From Deinococcus aetherius (GTDB taxonomy: Bacteria; Deinococcota; Deinococci; Deinococcales; Deinococcaceae): 64,000 nucleotides of DNA. Under the pieces are notes generated by a model. The model was not told where the DNA came from and ran no database searches. It saw only the letters and a program-made list of their open reading frames with translations. The position numbers were made by a program, and so were the translations under genes. The stretch covers positions 491,001 to 555,000 of the forward strand of contig NZ_AP026562.1 of the NCBI RefSeq assembly GCF_025997855.1, written 5' to 3'. Of this stretch, positions 1-19,714 are shown piece by piece; the first letter of the stretch is position 1, and every line of letters starts with the position of its first letter.

Positions 1-950
<950 letters not shown>

Positions 951-951
<1 letters not shown>

Positions 952-2191
952 CAGCGGGCCTCCTCGCGCTCGGCCAGGAGGCGCAGGAAGCGGGCACCGA
1001 CGCGCAGGGCGGCCTCCACGTCCTCCTCCAGCACGGCCTCGTCCGGGTGGTGGCTCAGGCCGCCGGGGCTGCGGAGAAAGAGCATCGCGGCGGGCCAGAC
1101 CTGCCCCACCAGCATCGCGTCGTGCCCGGCGCCACTGACCATCGGGACGGCGACCTGTCCCTCGGCGCTCATGGCCTCGCCGAGCAGGACGGTGAGGGCG
1201 GGATTCATCGGCGTGGCGTGTTCCTCCATCCGCAATTGGTGAGAGAAGGTGAGGCCGCGTTCCCGCGCGATCCCCTCGGCCACGGTCAGAAGTTGATCCA
1301 GTGCGCCCAGCCGCACCTCGTCCCGCGCGTGGCGGATGTCCAGCGTGAGGTGGACCTCGCCGGGAATCACGTTGCTCGCTCCCGGCAGCGGGGTCAGCGA
1401 GCCGACGGTGGCGACCAGGCCGGGTGTACTCCGGGCGAGGTTCTCGGCGGCGAGCACGAAGGCACTCGTGCCCGTCAGCGCGTCGCGTCGCAGCCCCATC
1501 GGGGTGGTCCCCGCGTGGTTGGCCTTCCCGGTGAAGGTCAGGTCCAGCCGCGACTGCCCGGCGATGGCCTCGACCAGACCGAGTGACCGCCCTTCCGCCT
1601 CCAGCACCGGGCCCTGCTCGATGTGCATCTCCAGGTAGCCCAGCACGTCGCCCGTGAGCCGCGCCTCCTCCAGTCGGCCCACGTCCAGCCCGTACTCGGC
1701 GATGACCTGCGCGACGGTCTTGCCCCCCGCGTCGGTGACCTCCAGCAGTTCGCCCGCCGTGCCGACCAGCGCACGGCTGCCGATGAAGGGCACGCCGAAG
1801 CGCACGCCCTCCTCCTCGCTGAAGCCCACCAGTTCGACATGGTAGGGGAGGGGGGTGTCCCCGAGCGCCTCCAGCAGGGCCAGCCCCAGCACCACGCCGA
1901 GAACGCCGTCGTAGGCCCCGGCGTCCGGCACGCTGTCCAGGTGCGAGCCGACGACCAGGGTGCGGGCACCCGGTCGGGCGCTGCGGCGGGTCGCGCGCCA
2001 GTTCCCGGCGGCGTCCTCGCGGGTCTGAAGGCCCAGCGAGGCGGCCCAGGCGTCGAGCCGCGCGTGTGCCTCGTGCATGGGGGGGCAGAGGAACGTGCGG
2101 GTGATCTGGCCGGGGACCTCGGTGCACGCGGCGATCTCCAGGCAGCAGGCGAGGGTTCGCCCGGCTAGGGCGGTCCAGTCGGAAACAAGGG

Positions 2192-2195
<4 letters not shown>
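951..2195 (-). CDS. allC: Allantoate amidohydrolase (M20 family)
   Basis: Metal-dependent amidase of the peptidase M20 family that removes ammonia and CO2 from allantoate to give ureidoglycine and then ureidoglycolate. The 414-residue length is normal for the family. GSHLDSV gives metal ligand His85, GAYDG gives Asp96, the SEEEGVRFG motif gives catalytic and metal Glu near 127-128, and EMHIEQGP gives a further His. NHAGTTPM marks the dimerisation/substrate domain. The gene lies between the malate-synthase-like gene (4-bp overlap upstream) and allB (1-bp overlap downstream). Beta-ureidopropionase and N-carbamoyl-amino-acid hydrolase are close relatives. The allantoin context makes allC the best call. 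Confidence 0.92.
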
Positions 2196-3583
<1,388 letters not shown>

Positions 3584-3681
3584 GGGAGTCTCCAGAGGGG
3601 CCCGGGCAGGCCGGGAAAGGAGGAACGTCGCGGTCTTTCGCGGGCGGCACGAGGGAAGCGGGAACAGTCGTCGTAGCCAGG

Positions 3682-3710
3682 GTGTAACACGCCGCCGAAG
3701 TGATTGTCAA
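3682..3710 (-). promoter_or_regulatory. Promoter of the malate-synthase-like/allC/allB operon
   Basis: Read on the minus strand, TTGACA (3710-3705) is followed after 17 bases by TTACAC (3687-3682). It lies about 100 bp before the 3583 start codon. The -35 box is an exact sigma70 match and the -10 is weak, which would suit an activated promoter. Confidence 0.6.
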
Positions 3711-3723
3711 AGACTGGAGAGAT

Positions 3724-3740
3724 TTTTCGTTCAGTAAAAT
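3724..3740. promoter_or_regulatory. 17-bp imperfect palindrome, regulator site 1
   Basis: TTTTCGTTCAGTAAAAT, ending exactly 13 bp upstream of the minus-strand TTGACA. Its reverse complement matches 13 of 17 positions of the site at 3823-3839 and 12 of 17 of the site at 12222-12238. I infer an operator for a cluster regulator, most likely the IclR-family protein at 10559. An AT-rich UP element is the alternative. Confidence 0.55.
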
Positions 3741-3822
3741 ATGCGATAGAACGCAATGTCGAGAGGCGAACACGTTTGCAGCGTGACAAAAGGTTGGTAA
3801 AGCGTAGGGTCGGGCCCGCCTT

Positions 3823-3839
3823 ATTTCATAGAGTAAAAT
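3823..3839. promoter_or_regulatory. 17-bp imperfect palindrome, regulator site 2
   Basis: ATTTCATAGAGTAAAAT, exactly 13 bp upstream of the TTGACA of the gcl promoter. It matches 14 of 17 positions of the 12222-12238 site when reverse complemented. The half-sites are TTTCA and TAAAA, with a 5-bp centre. Confidence 0.6.
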
Positions 3840-3852
3840 ACACTTCTACGGA

Positions 3853-3881
3853 TTGACAAAGAGGGGTGTGCCCCTTACGCT
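3853..3881 (+). promoter_or_regulatory. gcl operon promoter
   Basis: TTGACA at 3853-3858, a 17-bp spacer, and TACGCT at 3876-3881. TACGCT is a recurrent -10 form in this window. The gcl start codon is 21 bp downstream, with AAGGAGG in between as ribosome binding site. The layout is nearly identical to the promoter at 12252. Confidence 0.72.
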
Positions 3882-3902
3882 GCCGTCAAGGAGGAAACGA
3901 AG

Positions 3903-5681
<1,779 letters not shown>

Positions 5682-5693
5682 ACGACTTCTGCT

Positions 5694-5714
5694 CCTCCCC
5701 CTTCATGGGGGAGG
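5694..5714 (+). terminator. Intercistronic hairpin between gcl and hyi
   Basis: CCTCCCCC and GGGGGAGG form a perfect 8-bp stem around a 5-base loop, 12 bases after the gcl stop codon. No T-tract follows, so it is more likely an RNA stability or partial attenuation element than a full terminator. The G/C-rich block around it looks like a dispersed intergenic repeat. Confidence 0.45.
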
Positions 5715-5793
5715 CTGGGAGGGGGTGAACGGGCAGGGCATCCGAGAAGGGTCGCCCGGCCAACCCCTCTGCCCCTTCTCTACGAGGACTGAC

Positions 5794-7481
<1,688 letters not shown>

Positions 7482-7483
7482 CC

Positions 7484-8776
<1,293 letters not shown>

Positions 8777-8842
8777 CGGGCTCCGGCCGCCGCCGGATAT
8801 AGGCCGACAGCGGCGTTACTGGCCTGGAGACGCTTCCCCGCC

Positions 8843-8870
8843 TTGCCCCAGCCTCCTGAATGGGTAGAAT
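8843..8870 (+). promoter_or_regulatory. Candidate aceB promoter
   Basis: TTGCCC (8843-8848), 16-bp spacer, TAGAAT (8865-8870), followed about 55 bp later by AGGAGG and the GTG start of aceB. The -35 is imperfect, so the call rests mostly on the -10 and its position. Confidence 0.4.
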
Positions 8871-8878
8871 GGAAATAA

Positions 8879-8895
8879 TCTTCAACAGATAAAAT
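8879..8895. promoter_or_regulatory. 17-bp palindrome-like regulator site 4, downstream of the aceB -10
   Basis: TCTTCAACAGATAAAAT keeps the TTCA-N5-TAAAA core seen in sites 2 and 3. It lies just downstream of the candidate -10, where a bound protein would block rather than activate. A longer inverted pair, GGAAAT (8871-8876) and ATTTCC (8894-8899), encloses it. Confidence 0.4.
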
Positions 8896-8931
8896 TTCCC
8901 GCGCGTTTCCCGCCCCTTCCAGGAGGTTCCC

Positions 8932-10500
<1,569 letters not shown>

Positions 10501-10558
10501 CGCCCGCCGCCCGAACAATCCCGGCCACGCGGACGCCCTACCCTGTCCGGCGAACCCT

Positions 10559-11359
<801 letters not shown>

Positions 11360-11385
11360 ACGCGGGACGAGCCGCTTGAGCTGCC

Positions 11386-11435
11386 CCTGACGGTCTGCCC
11401 GGAAACTGTGGTTGGAGTCCGGGCAGGCCGTCAGG
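11386..11435. terminator. Hairpin between convergent iclR-type gene and hucR
   Basis: Arms 11386-11403 (CCTGACGGTCTGCCCGGA) and 11418-11435 pair over 18 bp with one wobble, around a 14-base loop. It starts 26 bases after the stop codon at 11359. No U-tract is present on the plus strand. Its position between converging genes suggests a two-way terminator. Confidence 0.65.
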
Positions 11436-11556
11436 CTTGACCTCGTTCGGAGCCGGGTTAAACCGGGGAAGCCGCCGTAGCCGAACAGGGCGGGTCGGGC
11501 GGCCCTCTGCCCCCCGGCACCCGTTACCCCATGCAGCGTGCAGGGGCCTCCCCACC

Positions 11557-12096
11557 TCAGCCGGGTGCCTGAGCGGCCTCCCCATCCTCCGTTCGTGACT
11601 CCAGTCCCAACAGCAACCGGGCGGCGAGGCGGCGGAGAACCTCCGTCTCAACGGGGTCGAGCGCCGACAGGACCCGGGCGGTGGTGGCGAGGTGCTGGGG
11701 CAGGAGGCGTTCGACCAGGGCCCGCCCCTCCCGCGTGAGCCGCACCCGCACCGAGCGGCGGTCGCGTTCGCCCCCCCGGCGCTCCACCAGGCCCCTCTCG
11801 ACCAAACGCTGAACCCGGTTCGTCATAGACGGCCCGCTGATGGCGGCGAGGTCGCTGAGCCCGGTCGGGGTCAGCCCCTCCGGGGGGGCCGAGCGGTACA
11901 GCGTCAGGAGCAAGTCCCAGCCCGCCGCGTTGACGCCGTCCGGCAGGTAGGTGCCCTCGATCTCCCGCGCCAGGGCGGCGTGCAGGCGACCCAGCAGCAC
12001 CACCGTCAGCATGGGCTCCGGGTCGAGGTCGGGCCGGACCCGTTCCCAGTCGTCCCGGATACGGGCCAGAAAGTCGGGCGTCAGGGAAGGCATCAT
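11557..12096 (-). CDS. hucR: HucR, urate-responsive MarR-family repressor
   Basis: MarR-family dimeric repressor. In Deinococcus radiodurans HucR represses the uricase gene and is released by urate. The 179-residue product has the N-terminal helix that sets HucR apart from most MarR proteins, followed by LHAALAREIE and then NAAGWDLLLTLYRSAPPEGL, a stretch I recognise from HucR. A winged helix comes next (LSDLAAISGPSMTNRVQRLVERGLVERR). It is transcribed away from the permease-uraD-uricase-uraH operon, as expected. The start at 12096 is chosen by homology; a second ATG follows directly at 12093. No clear ribosome binding site precedes it. Confidence 0.9.
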   Translation of the reverse strand: MMPSLTPDFLARIRDDWERVRPDLDPEPMLTVVLLGRLHAALAREIEGTYLPDGVNAAGWDLLLTLYRSAPPEGLTPTGLSDLAAISGPSMTNRVQRLVERGLVERRGGERDRRSVRVRLTREGRALVERLLPQHLATTARVLSALDPVETEVLRRLAARLLLGLESRTEDGEAAQAPG

Positions 12097-12111
12097 CGCG
12101 TGGGGCCTGTG

Positions 12112-12127
12112 TAGGCGCCTGAGCCTA
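12112..12127. promoter_or_regulatory. Inverted repeat upstream of hucR
   Basis: TAGGCGCCTGAGCCTA, with TAGG and CCTA half-sites, ends 16 bp from the hucR start. It could be an autoregulatory site but does not fit the HucR consensus spacing well. Confidence 0.3.
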
Positions 12128-12221
12128 ACACGGGGCCTCCAGGGTGGATGGTGGACGTGGGCGCCCTCCGGGAACTCGGAGAAGGGATCGCCCCCCGTCG
12201 GACGAGAGGCACACACCTTGT

Positions 12222-12238
12222 TTTTTATTCTATGAAAA
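12222..12238. promoter_or_regulatory. 17-bp imperfect palindrome, regulator site 3
   Basis: TTTTTATTCTATGAAAA, again exactly 13 bp upstream of a TTGACA box (12252). It is the closest relative of the 3823 site (14 of 17 positions on the reverse complement). It ties the urate operon to the glyoxylate and allantoin operons. Confidence 0.58.
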
Positions 12239-12251
12239 GAAGTTTCACAGC

Positions 12252-12280
12252 TTGACACGAAGCGGGGCGACCCTTACGAT
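12252..12280 (+). promoter_or_regulatory. Promoter of the urate permease/uricase operon
   Basis: TTGACA (12252-12257), 17-bp spacer, TACGAT (12275-12280). The expected transcription start near 12287 lies just before the HucR-like site at 12294. The permease ATG is at 12391, preceded by AGGGAGG. Confidence 0.75.
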
Positions 12281-12293
12281 GACCCCATTCAAG

Positions 12294-12311
12294 TACATAG
12301 GCGTCTAAGTA
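12294..12311. promoter_or_regulatory. HucR operator candidate
   Basis: TACATAGGCGTCTAAGTA is an 18-bp palindrome of TAC-N-TAG and CTA-N-GTA halves. It matches 14 of 18 positions of the published D. radiodurans HucR site (recalled as TACTTAGATGTCTACCTA) in reverse complement. It sits just downstream of the predicted start of transcription, so bound HucR would block the operon. Confidence 0.7.
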
Positions 12312-12390
12312 GTTCGGTCTGCCGGCGGCCCTGGCCCGGTCGTCTCTCCCGGCGTGTCCACAGGGCGCGTCCACCCGCAGGGAGGTTGAC

Positions 12391-14299
<1,909 letters not shown>

Positions 14300-14303
<4 letters not shown>

Positions 14304-15175
14304 CCCAGACTCACCCCTCCCCCGCCAAGGTGAACGTCCGTCTCGGCGAGAACAACTACGGCAAGGCCGAGGTCAAGCTGATGAAGGTCTGGCGTGACAC
14401 TGAGCGCCACGAGATCCGCGAGCTGTCCGTGCGCGTCGCCATGACCGGTGACTTCGACGCCGCGCATACCGGGGGTGACAACACGGACCTCGTCGCCACC
14501 GACACCGTGCGCAACACCATCTACGGCTTGGCGAAGGAGGGTTTCCGGGGCAGCCCCGAGGAATTCGGCAAGGAGCTGCTCAATCACTTCGTGAAGACCG
14601 GGCCCAGGGTCACGGGTGGCTTCGCCGAGTTCACCGAGTACCTGTGGGAGCGCATTCCGGTGGGCGGCGAAGGGCACGACCACTCCTTCGTCCGCCAGAT
14701 GCCCCAGCGCACCGCCCGAGTGGAGGGGGACGGCCAGACGTTCAAGGTCACTTCAGGCCTGGAGAACCTGTACGTCCTCAAGACCACCCGGAGCGGCTGG
14801 GCGGGCTATCTGCTGAACGAACGCTTCACCACCCTGCCGGAGACGACGGACCGCGTCATGGCGACCTTCGTCACGGCGAAGTGGGAGTACAACACGGAGG
14901 ACGTGGACTACGACGACGTGTGGAACCAGGTCTACCGCCAGATTCAGGAGACCTTCACCGACCACTACTCGCCCAGCCTCCAGAACACGCTGTTCCTGAT
15001 GGGCCAGGCCGTGCTGACGGCGTGCCCGGAGATTTCCCGGGTCTGGTTCCAGATGCCCAACAAGCACCACCTGCGGTACAACCTCGAACGCTTCGGGCTG
15101 GGGAACGACAACGAGATCTTTCATGTGGACCCCGAGCCCTACGGCCTGATGGAGGCGTGGGTGGAGCGGGCCTGA
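14300..15175 (+). CDS. Urate oxidase (cofactor-independent uricase)
   Basis: Oxidises urate to 5-hydroxyisourate with release of H2O2. The 291-residue protein carries the two tandem T-fold domains. Visible family motifs are GENNYGKAEVKLMKV at the N-terminus (Lys of the catalytic dyad), TDTVRNTIYGLAKEG near residue 70, TRSGWAGYL, and the C-terminal MPNKHHLRYNLERFG block. I chose ATG 14300, which overlaps the uraD stop as ATGA, although the frame is open upstream. The uraH start overlaps the stop as TGATG. It is the classical HucR target. Confidence 0.96.
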
Positions 15176-15534
15176 TGGCGGGACACTCGGGCCTTACGAC
15201 TCACGTCCTCGACACGGCCAGGGGGCGACCCGCCGCCGGGGTCCGGGTGGAACTCTTCCGGGTGGAGGGCCAGGAGCGCCGCAAGGTGACCGAGGCGGTG
15301 ACGAACAGGGACGGGCGCACCGACGCGCCCCTGATCGAGCGAGGGAGCCTGGCCCCCGGCACCTTCGAGCTGACCTTCCACGTCGCCCCGTATTTCGAGG
15401 GCTTCGAGGCCGCGCCGAGCCCCCCCTTTCTCGACCTCGTCACGCTGCGCTTCACGGTGGGCGACACGTCGGGGCACTACCACGTGCCCCTGGTGGTCTC
15501 GCCCTGGTCGTACAGCACCTACCGGGGGAGCTAG
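15175..15534 (+). CDS. uraH: 5-hydroxyisourate hydrolase
   Basis: Transthyretin-like enzyme hydrolysing 5-hydroxyisourate to OHCU. It is 119 aa. The N-terminal motif LTTHVLDTARGRPAAGV carries the catalytic His, the middle has GRTDAPL with the Arg, and the protein ends with the diagnostic YRGS tail after HYHVPLVVSPWSYSTYRGS. It starts within the uricase stop codon. It completes the three-enzyme conversion of urate to allantoin begun by the two genes before it. Confidence 0.96.
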   Translation: MAGHSGLTTHVLDTARGRPAAGVRVELFRVEGQERRKVTEAVTNRDGRTDAPLIERGSLAPGTFELTFHVAPYFEGFEAAPSPPFLDLVTLRFTVGDTSGHYHVPLVVSPWSYSTYRGS

Positions 15535-15800
15535 AACCTGCTCCGGCCGGAGATGGAAGGAGGGCGGAGCGCCTCTCGTCCTGGGGGAGACCGGGCAGGC
15601 TTGCCCTCTCGTGGCGACGACCCACCCAGGGAACCAAAAGACGACCAGGGAAAGAGCGGCTGCGGCGCTGTTCTTGAACCGTGGACTCCTCCCTCGTGTT
15701 CGCCCACGCTCCGCCTCCCGGACCGGGGGTCGGGACACGGACAGGCCACCTCTGGATGCCGGGGTTGCCAAGTCTGTCGCCCGTGCGGTAGGAGGAGGCC

Positions 15801-16511
15801 ATGCTGTTTACCCTGGAGAGCCTGGCGTCCGGTTCCCCGCTGGTAGAGGAGGTCTGGTCCGGGCAGAGCGAGCGGCCTGGAACTTTTACCTCGCTCGCCG
15901 TGAGTCGCTCGGAACTGGTGGTCACGCGCTCCCGGGGCCAGGTCGGCGTCGTGCTGCGCGGGCCGGAGAGCCGGGCGAGCGTCGCGCACGCCCCGGGGGA
16001 CGCGGAGTTCTTCGGTATCACCTTCAAACTCGGCGTCTTTCTTCCCGCGCTGCCCCCCATCCACCTGCTCGACCGGCACGCGGTGTTGCCCACCACCGGT
16101 GGCTCGTTCTGGCTGGACGACCACGCCCTGCCCATCCCCAGCGTGGGGGACGCCGACGCCTTCGTCGAGCGGCTGATTCGCCTGGGGCTCCTGCGCTGCG
16201 AGCCCACGGCCCTGCCCCTGATAGGCGGCGACTTGCCCGAGGCCCCGGCCACCATTCGCACCCTGCAACGGCGCTTTCTCCAGGCCACCGGGCTCTCCCA
16301 GCGCACGGTGCTCTCCATCGAGCGGGCCCGCGAGGCGGTGGCGCTCCTTCAGACGGGCAGCGCCATCCCAGATGTCGTGCATGACCTGGGGTACACCGAC
16401 CAGCCGCACCTGACCAGGACGCTCAAGCAGTTGGTGGGCCGCACCCCCGCGCGCATCGTCCGCGAGGCCTGGCCGCACTCGCCGCTGAGCGCCCGGGAAC
16501 TGGCCCCGTAG
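15801..16511 (+). CDS. AraC-family transcriptional regulator
   Basis: Regulator of 236 aa with a short N-terminal sensing part (SELVVTRSRGQVGVVLRGPE) and a C-terminal AraC HTH (about residues 150-225: TIRTLQRRFLQATGLSQRTV, AIPDVVHDLGYTDQPHLTRTLKQLVGRTPARIV). AGGAGG lies 3 bases before the ATG. It is separated from uraH by 266 bp that contain no gene I can support. Its target is not evident; the following RibD-like reductase and hydrolase on the same strand are candidates. Confidence 0.82.
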   Translation: MLFTLESLASGSPLVEEVWSGQSERPGTFTSLAVSRSELVVTRSRGQVGVVLRGPESRASVAHAPGDAEFFGITFKLGVFLPALPPIHLLDRHAVLPTTGGSFWLDDHALPIPSVGDADAFVERLIRLGLLRCEPTALPLIGGDLPEAPATIRTLQRRFLQATGLSQRTVLSIERAREAVALLQTGSAIPDVVHDLGYTDQPHLTRTLKQLVGRTPARIVREAWPHSPLSARELAP

Positions 16512-16673
16512 CACCGCTCACCCCTGTCCGCCGCGTGGGCGAAGCACCGAACAACCCTGCCTGGTGTCGTTTCGGTACAAGACTCCGGCGGGGCCAGTTC
16601 GCATACTCATGTCGTGGTGCAGGGCCTGTCCCGAGGGACGTGACCGCAGCACGGCATCCAAGGAGTGTGGAAC

Positions 16674-17234
16674 ATGCGCAAGATCGTGGCGGTGGAATAC
16701 CTGAGTCTGGACGGCATCATGAGCGACCCGATGTGGACCATGCCGTACTTCAACGAGGAGATCGGCACTCGGCAGGACGCGTGGATCGCGCAGAGCGGCT
16801 CGCTCCTGCTCGGCCGGGTGACGTACGAGGGCATGTCGGCAGCGTGGATGGCGAACGAGGGCGGCGACGGGTTCACGACCCGCATCAACACTATCCCCAA
16901 GCACGTTGTTACCGAAACGCTCACCGAGCTGACGTGGAACGCGGCGCCCCTCTCGGGCGACATCGCCGAGGAGGTCCGGGCGCTCAAGCAGGGCGAGGGC
17001 GCTGACATCCTGATCTATGGCAGCGGCGTGCTGGTGCGTGCGCTCCTCGACCACGGCCTGCTTGACGAATTCCACCTGATCGTCTGCCCCGTCGTGGTGG
17101 GGGAGGGCCAGCGGTTGTTCTCGGAGGACAGCCGTGCCGCCTTGCAGTTGACGAACGTTCACGCGACGGCCACCGGGGTCGTGGTGCTGAGCTACCAAAC
17201 CGAGGCGTCCAGCGGCGCGAATGAAGGCACCTGA
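16674..17234 (+). CDS. RibD C-terminal/dihydrofolate reductase-like protein
   Basis: Small NADPH-dependent reductase of the DHFR/RibD C-terminal fold (COG0262-like), 186 aa. The start MRKIVAVEYLSLDGIM, the nucleotide-binding LLLGRVTYEGM near residue 45 and the ILIYGSGVLVRALLDHGLLDEFHLIVCPVVVGEGQRLF block are typical. These proteins are common in soil bacteria and their substrates are mostly unknown. The ATG at 16674 is preferred because AAGGAG lies 8 bases upstream; an in-frame GTG at 16665 is the alternative. Its end overlaps the next gene. Confidence 0.82.
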   Translation: MRKIVAVEYLSLDGIMSDPMWTMPYFNEEIGTRQDAWIAQSGSLLLGRVTYEGMSAAWMANEGGDGFTTRINTIPKHVVTETLTELTWNAAPLSGDIAEEVRALKQGEGADILIYGSGVLVRALLDHGLLDEFHLIVCPVVVGEGQRLFSEDSRAALQLTNVHATATGVVVLSYQTEASSGANEGT

Positions 17235-18126
17235 GATGACTTCGCCCACCCTGAGGGCTGGATACGCCCCGGTGAACGGCCTGCGGATGTACTACGAGGT
17301 CCACGGGACGGGCGCGCCCCTCGTCGTGTTGCACGGCGCGTACATGACCGTCGACCTGCTGGGGGGGCTCGTGTCCGAACTCGCCGGGCACCAGCGGGTC
17401 ATCGCCCCCGAGTTGCAGGGGCACGGGCACACCGCCGACAGCGGGCGGCCCCTGTCCTACGAGGGCATGGCGGACGACGTGGCCGCGCTGCTGGCCCACC
17501 TGGGCATTTCACAGGCCGATGTTCTGGGCTACAGCATGGGAGGCGCGGTGGCGCTGCAACTGGCGATCCGCCACCCGCAGGTCGTCCGCAAACTGGTGGT
17601 CGCCTCGGCCTCCTGCAACAGCGAGGGCGTGTACCCGGAGTTGCTGGAGGGCATCGAGCAGATGACCCCCGAGGTGTTCGACGGAACCCCCTGGAAGGAG
17701 GCCTACGACCGGGTCGCACCCAACCCGGAGGAGTTCGGGGTCCTGGTGGACCGGCTGAAAGCACTTGACCTGGAGGTCATGAACTGGCCCGCCGAGGCTA
17801 TCCAGGCGATCCGCGCGCCCACCCTGCTCATCGTCGGGGACGCCGACATCGTTCGCCCCGAGCACGCGGTCGAGCTGTTCCGGTTGCTCGGCGGCGGGGT
17901 GGCGGGCGACCTGACGGGCCTGCCCGCCGCGCGGCTTGCCGTACTGCCCGGCACGACCCACACCGCCGTGCTGGACCGCGCCTCCTGGCTGCGGCCCATG
18001 ATTCTTGAGTTCCTGGACGCTCCCCTGCCCGAGGGGACCGCAGCGCGAGCGGCGGTGGAAGCGGGCATCAACCGCGATACTCCAGGCAGGATGAACGATG
18101 AACGTCGCCCTGCCGTACAGCTATGA
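17221..18126 (+). CDS. Alpha/beta-fold hydrolase
   Basis: Cytoplasmic hydrolase of 301 aa. The oxyanion region VVLHGAYM is near residue 36, and the nucleophile elbow GYSMGGA is near residue 102. The acid Asp is in LLIVGDADIVRPEHAVE, and the His is in LPGTTHTAVLDR. It overlaps the upstream reductase by 14 bp; a second ATG at 17236 would remove the overlap. The C-terminal 20 residues run past the normal end of the fold into what looks like a damaged junction with the YCII remnant that follows. The substrate cannot be deduced. Confidence 0.85.
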   Translation: MKAPEMTSPTLRAGYAPVNGLRMYYEVHGTGAPLVVLHGAYMTVDLLGGLVSELAGHQRVIAPELQGHGHTADSGRPLSYEGMADDVAALLAHLGISQADVLGYSMGGAVALQLAIRHPQVVRKLVVASASCNSEGVYPELLEGIEQMTPEVFDGTPWKEAYDRVAPNPEEFGVLVDRLKALDLEVMNWPAEAIQAIRAPTLLIVGDADIVRPEHAVELFRLLGGGVAGDLTGLPAARLAVLPGTTHTAVLDRASWLRPMILEFLDAPLPEGTAARAAVEAGINRDTPGRMNDERRPAVQL

Positions 18127-18167
18127 CCCCGCCCTGACCGGCCGAGCAGGAGGATCACGAATGACCC

Positions 18168-18338
18168 GAATTCGACCGGCAGGTGAGAGACGCCGGTGCC
18201 TTCGTGTACGAGGCGGGGGTTTCCCCGGCGAACGCGGTCAGGATGGTCCAGGTCCGGAACGGCCAGGTCTCGGTCCAGCCGCGCCCCGTGGCGGGGGCCG
18301 GGGAGGTCGTCGCGGGCCTGTCCATCGTCGAGATGTGA
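18168..18338 (+). pseudogene. YCII-domain protein remnant
   Basis: A 56-codon open frame ends in TGA but has no start. It reads FDRQVRDAGAFVYEAG, then a stretch with VQVRNGQVSVQPRP, then EVVAGLSIVEM. This is the C-terminal half of a YCII-type domain as found in small dehydratase-like or sigma-factor-linked proteins. The expected N-terminal part is in another frame or lost. An upstream ATG at 18161 is out of frame, so at least one frameshift is implied. Confidence 0.5.
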
Positions 18339-18769
18339 GTGGTTGGCCGCCTTCGGAGCGCGCGTGGGAGCCTTCGCCGGATAGGCAAGGAACGTCCCGG
18401 CCTGGTCCACTCGTCGGCTGCCCTTGCCCCTCCCACGGCGCAGGGGCTTCTTGGGGCCCAGTTGCTCCCCGTCCCCCATTTCCCTCTCGGGGACGCCAAG
18501 CTCCTCGACCTGTCGGGGACTGGGCGGGGGACCATTCCCCGGCCCGCAGTTCGAGACGCGGCGCCTCGGCCCCAGCTCCCTCCTGGTCGCCGCCCTGCCG
18601 GCCTGACCGTGTTGCTCGGCTCCAGGCAGTGGGTCGCCGGGACGAACGGAACGGGCGGTTCTCGTGCCCCCTCGGCCCACCCCCTGACAGCTCCTGTGCC
18701 TCCGACTCGGCCCTCTGAGTCGGCGTGAGATTCGATCTGTGCGGCGAGCTTGCCCCCGGCCCGGCGTCG
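18339..18769. other. 431 bp without a supported gene
   Basis: GC-rich sequence between the YCII remnant and the stop of the minus-strand dehydrogenase. Several open frames cross it but none has plausible composition, start or family signal. I see no clear repeat or promoter. Confidence 0.5.
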
Positions 18770-19714
18770 CTAGATCACCACGACGGTCTTTCCGCGCGCC
18801 TCCGGCCCCTCGGCGTGGCGGTGGGCGGCGACGATCTCCGCCAGCGGAAAGGTCCGGTCGAGCGGCACCCGCAGTTGCCCCGCGTCGATCAGCCGCGCCA
18901 GGAACGCGAGGTCTTGCGATCTCTCCTGCGTCCGCACCCCGGCCCAGCGGGGGCCCTCCCGCCCCAGCCGGGCGCGCAAGTCGGCCGCACTCGTCGGGAA
19001 GGGCCGGGTGGACACGAACACGCCGTCCGGGGCCAGCGAGGCCCGCACCTGGGGAAAGGCCAGCGCGGGCGGCGTGTCGAAGATCACGTCCCAGCTGCGG
19101 CCCAGCCGCGTGAAGTCGAGCGACGTGTGGTCGAGAACCTCGTCGGCCCCAAGCTCCCGCACGAAGTCGAGCTTGGGGCCGCGCGCCACGCCCGTCACCA
19201 CCGCGCCGTAATGCCGGGCGAGCCCCACCGCGAAGGACCCGATGCCGCCCGCCGCCCCGTTCACGAGCACCCGTGCCCCGGGGCGCAGGTGCATCCCGGC
19301 CCCGTCCCGCAGAGCCTGCAGGGCGGTCAGGCCTGCCAGGGGCACGGCGGCGGCCTCCTCCAGGGAGACGCGGGCGGGCGCGGCCGCGACGCGGGACTGG
19401 CGCACGGTGACGTACTCGGCCGCGCCTCCTCCCCCGTGCCCCAGCAGTGAGAACACCCGGTCGCCGGGGTCGAAGGCGGTCACCTCCGGGCCCAGCCCGG
19501 CCACCTCCCCGGCGACGTCGAGCCCGACGGTATACGGTCGCCGCGCCACCAGGCGGGCGGGACCACCCCCCCGGCGCAGGCCGAGGTCGGTGCCGTTCAC
19601 GCTGCTCGCCCGGACCCGGATGAGCACCTCGTCGCCCCGGGGATGCGGCCAGGGCACCTCCTCCAGGCGAAGCACCTCGGGGCCACCGAACGAGTGAAAG
19701 CGTGCCGCAAGCAT
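18770..19714 (-). CDS. Zinc-free medium-chain dehydrogenase (quinone oxidoreductase type)
   Basis: NADPH-dependent oxidoreductase of 314 aa. It shows the N-terminal GroES-like fold (MLAARFHSFGGPEVLRLEEV), VGLDVAGEVAGLGPEV, and the cofactor loop VLVNGAAGGIGSFAVGLARHYGA near residues 148-170. DEVLDHTSLDF and DVIFDTPP follow. Catalytic zinc ligands of true alcohol dehydrogenases are absent, so a QOR/enoyl reductase-like activity on quinones or unsaturated carbonyls is likely. It ends with KTVVVI, the usual family tail. It is a single gene, transcribed against its plus-strand neighbours. Confidence 0.87.
   Translation of the reverse strand: MLAARFHSFGGPEVLRLEEVPWPHPRGDEVLIRVRASSVNGTDLGLRRGGGPARLVARRPYTVGLDVAGEVAGLGPEVTAFDPGDRVFSLLGHGGGGAAEYVTVRQSRVAAAPARVSLEEAAAVPLAGLTALQALRDGAGMHLRPGARVLVNGAAGGIGSFAVGLARHYGAVVTGVARGPKLDFVRELGADEVLDHTSLDFTRLGRSWDVIFDTPPALAFPQVRASLAPDGVFVSTRPFPTSAADLRARLGREGPRWAGVRTQERSQDLAFLARLIDAGQLRVPLDRTFPLAEIVAAHRHAEGPEARGKTVVVI

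Noticed and set aside
18098..18718. A 206-codon frame after the alpha/beta hydrolase
   Set aside because: It is Arg/Gly/Pro-rich and out of frame with the YCII-like remnant that it overlaps.
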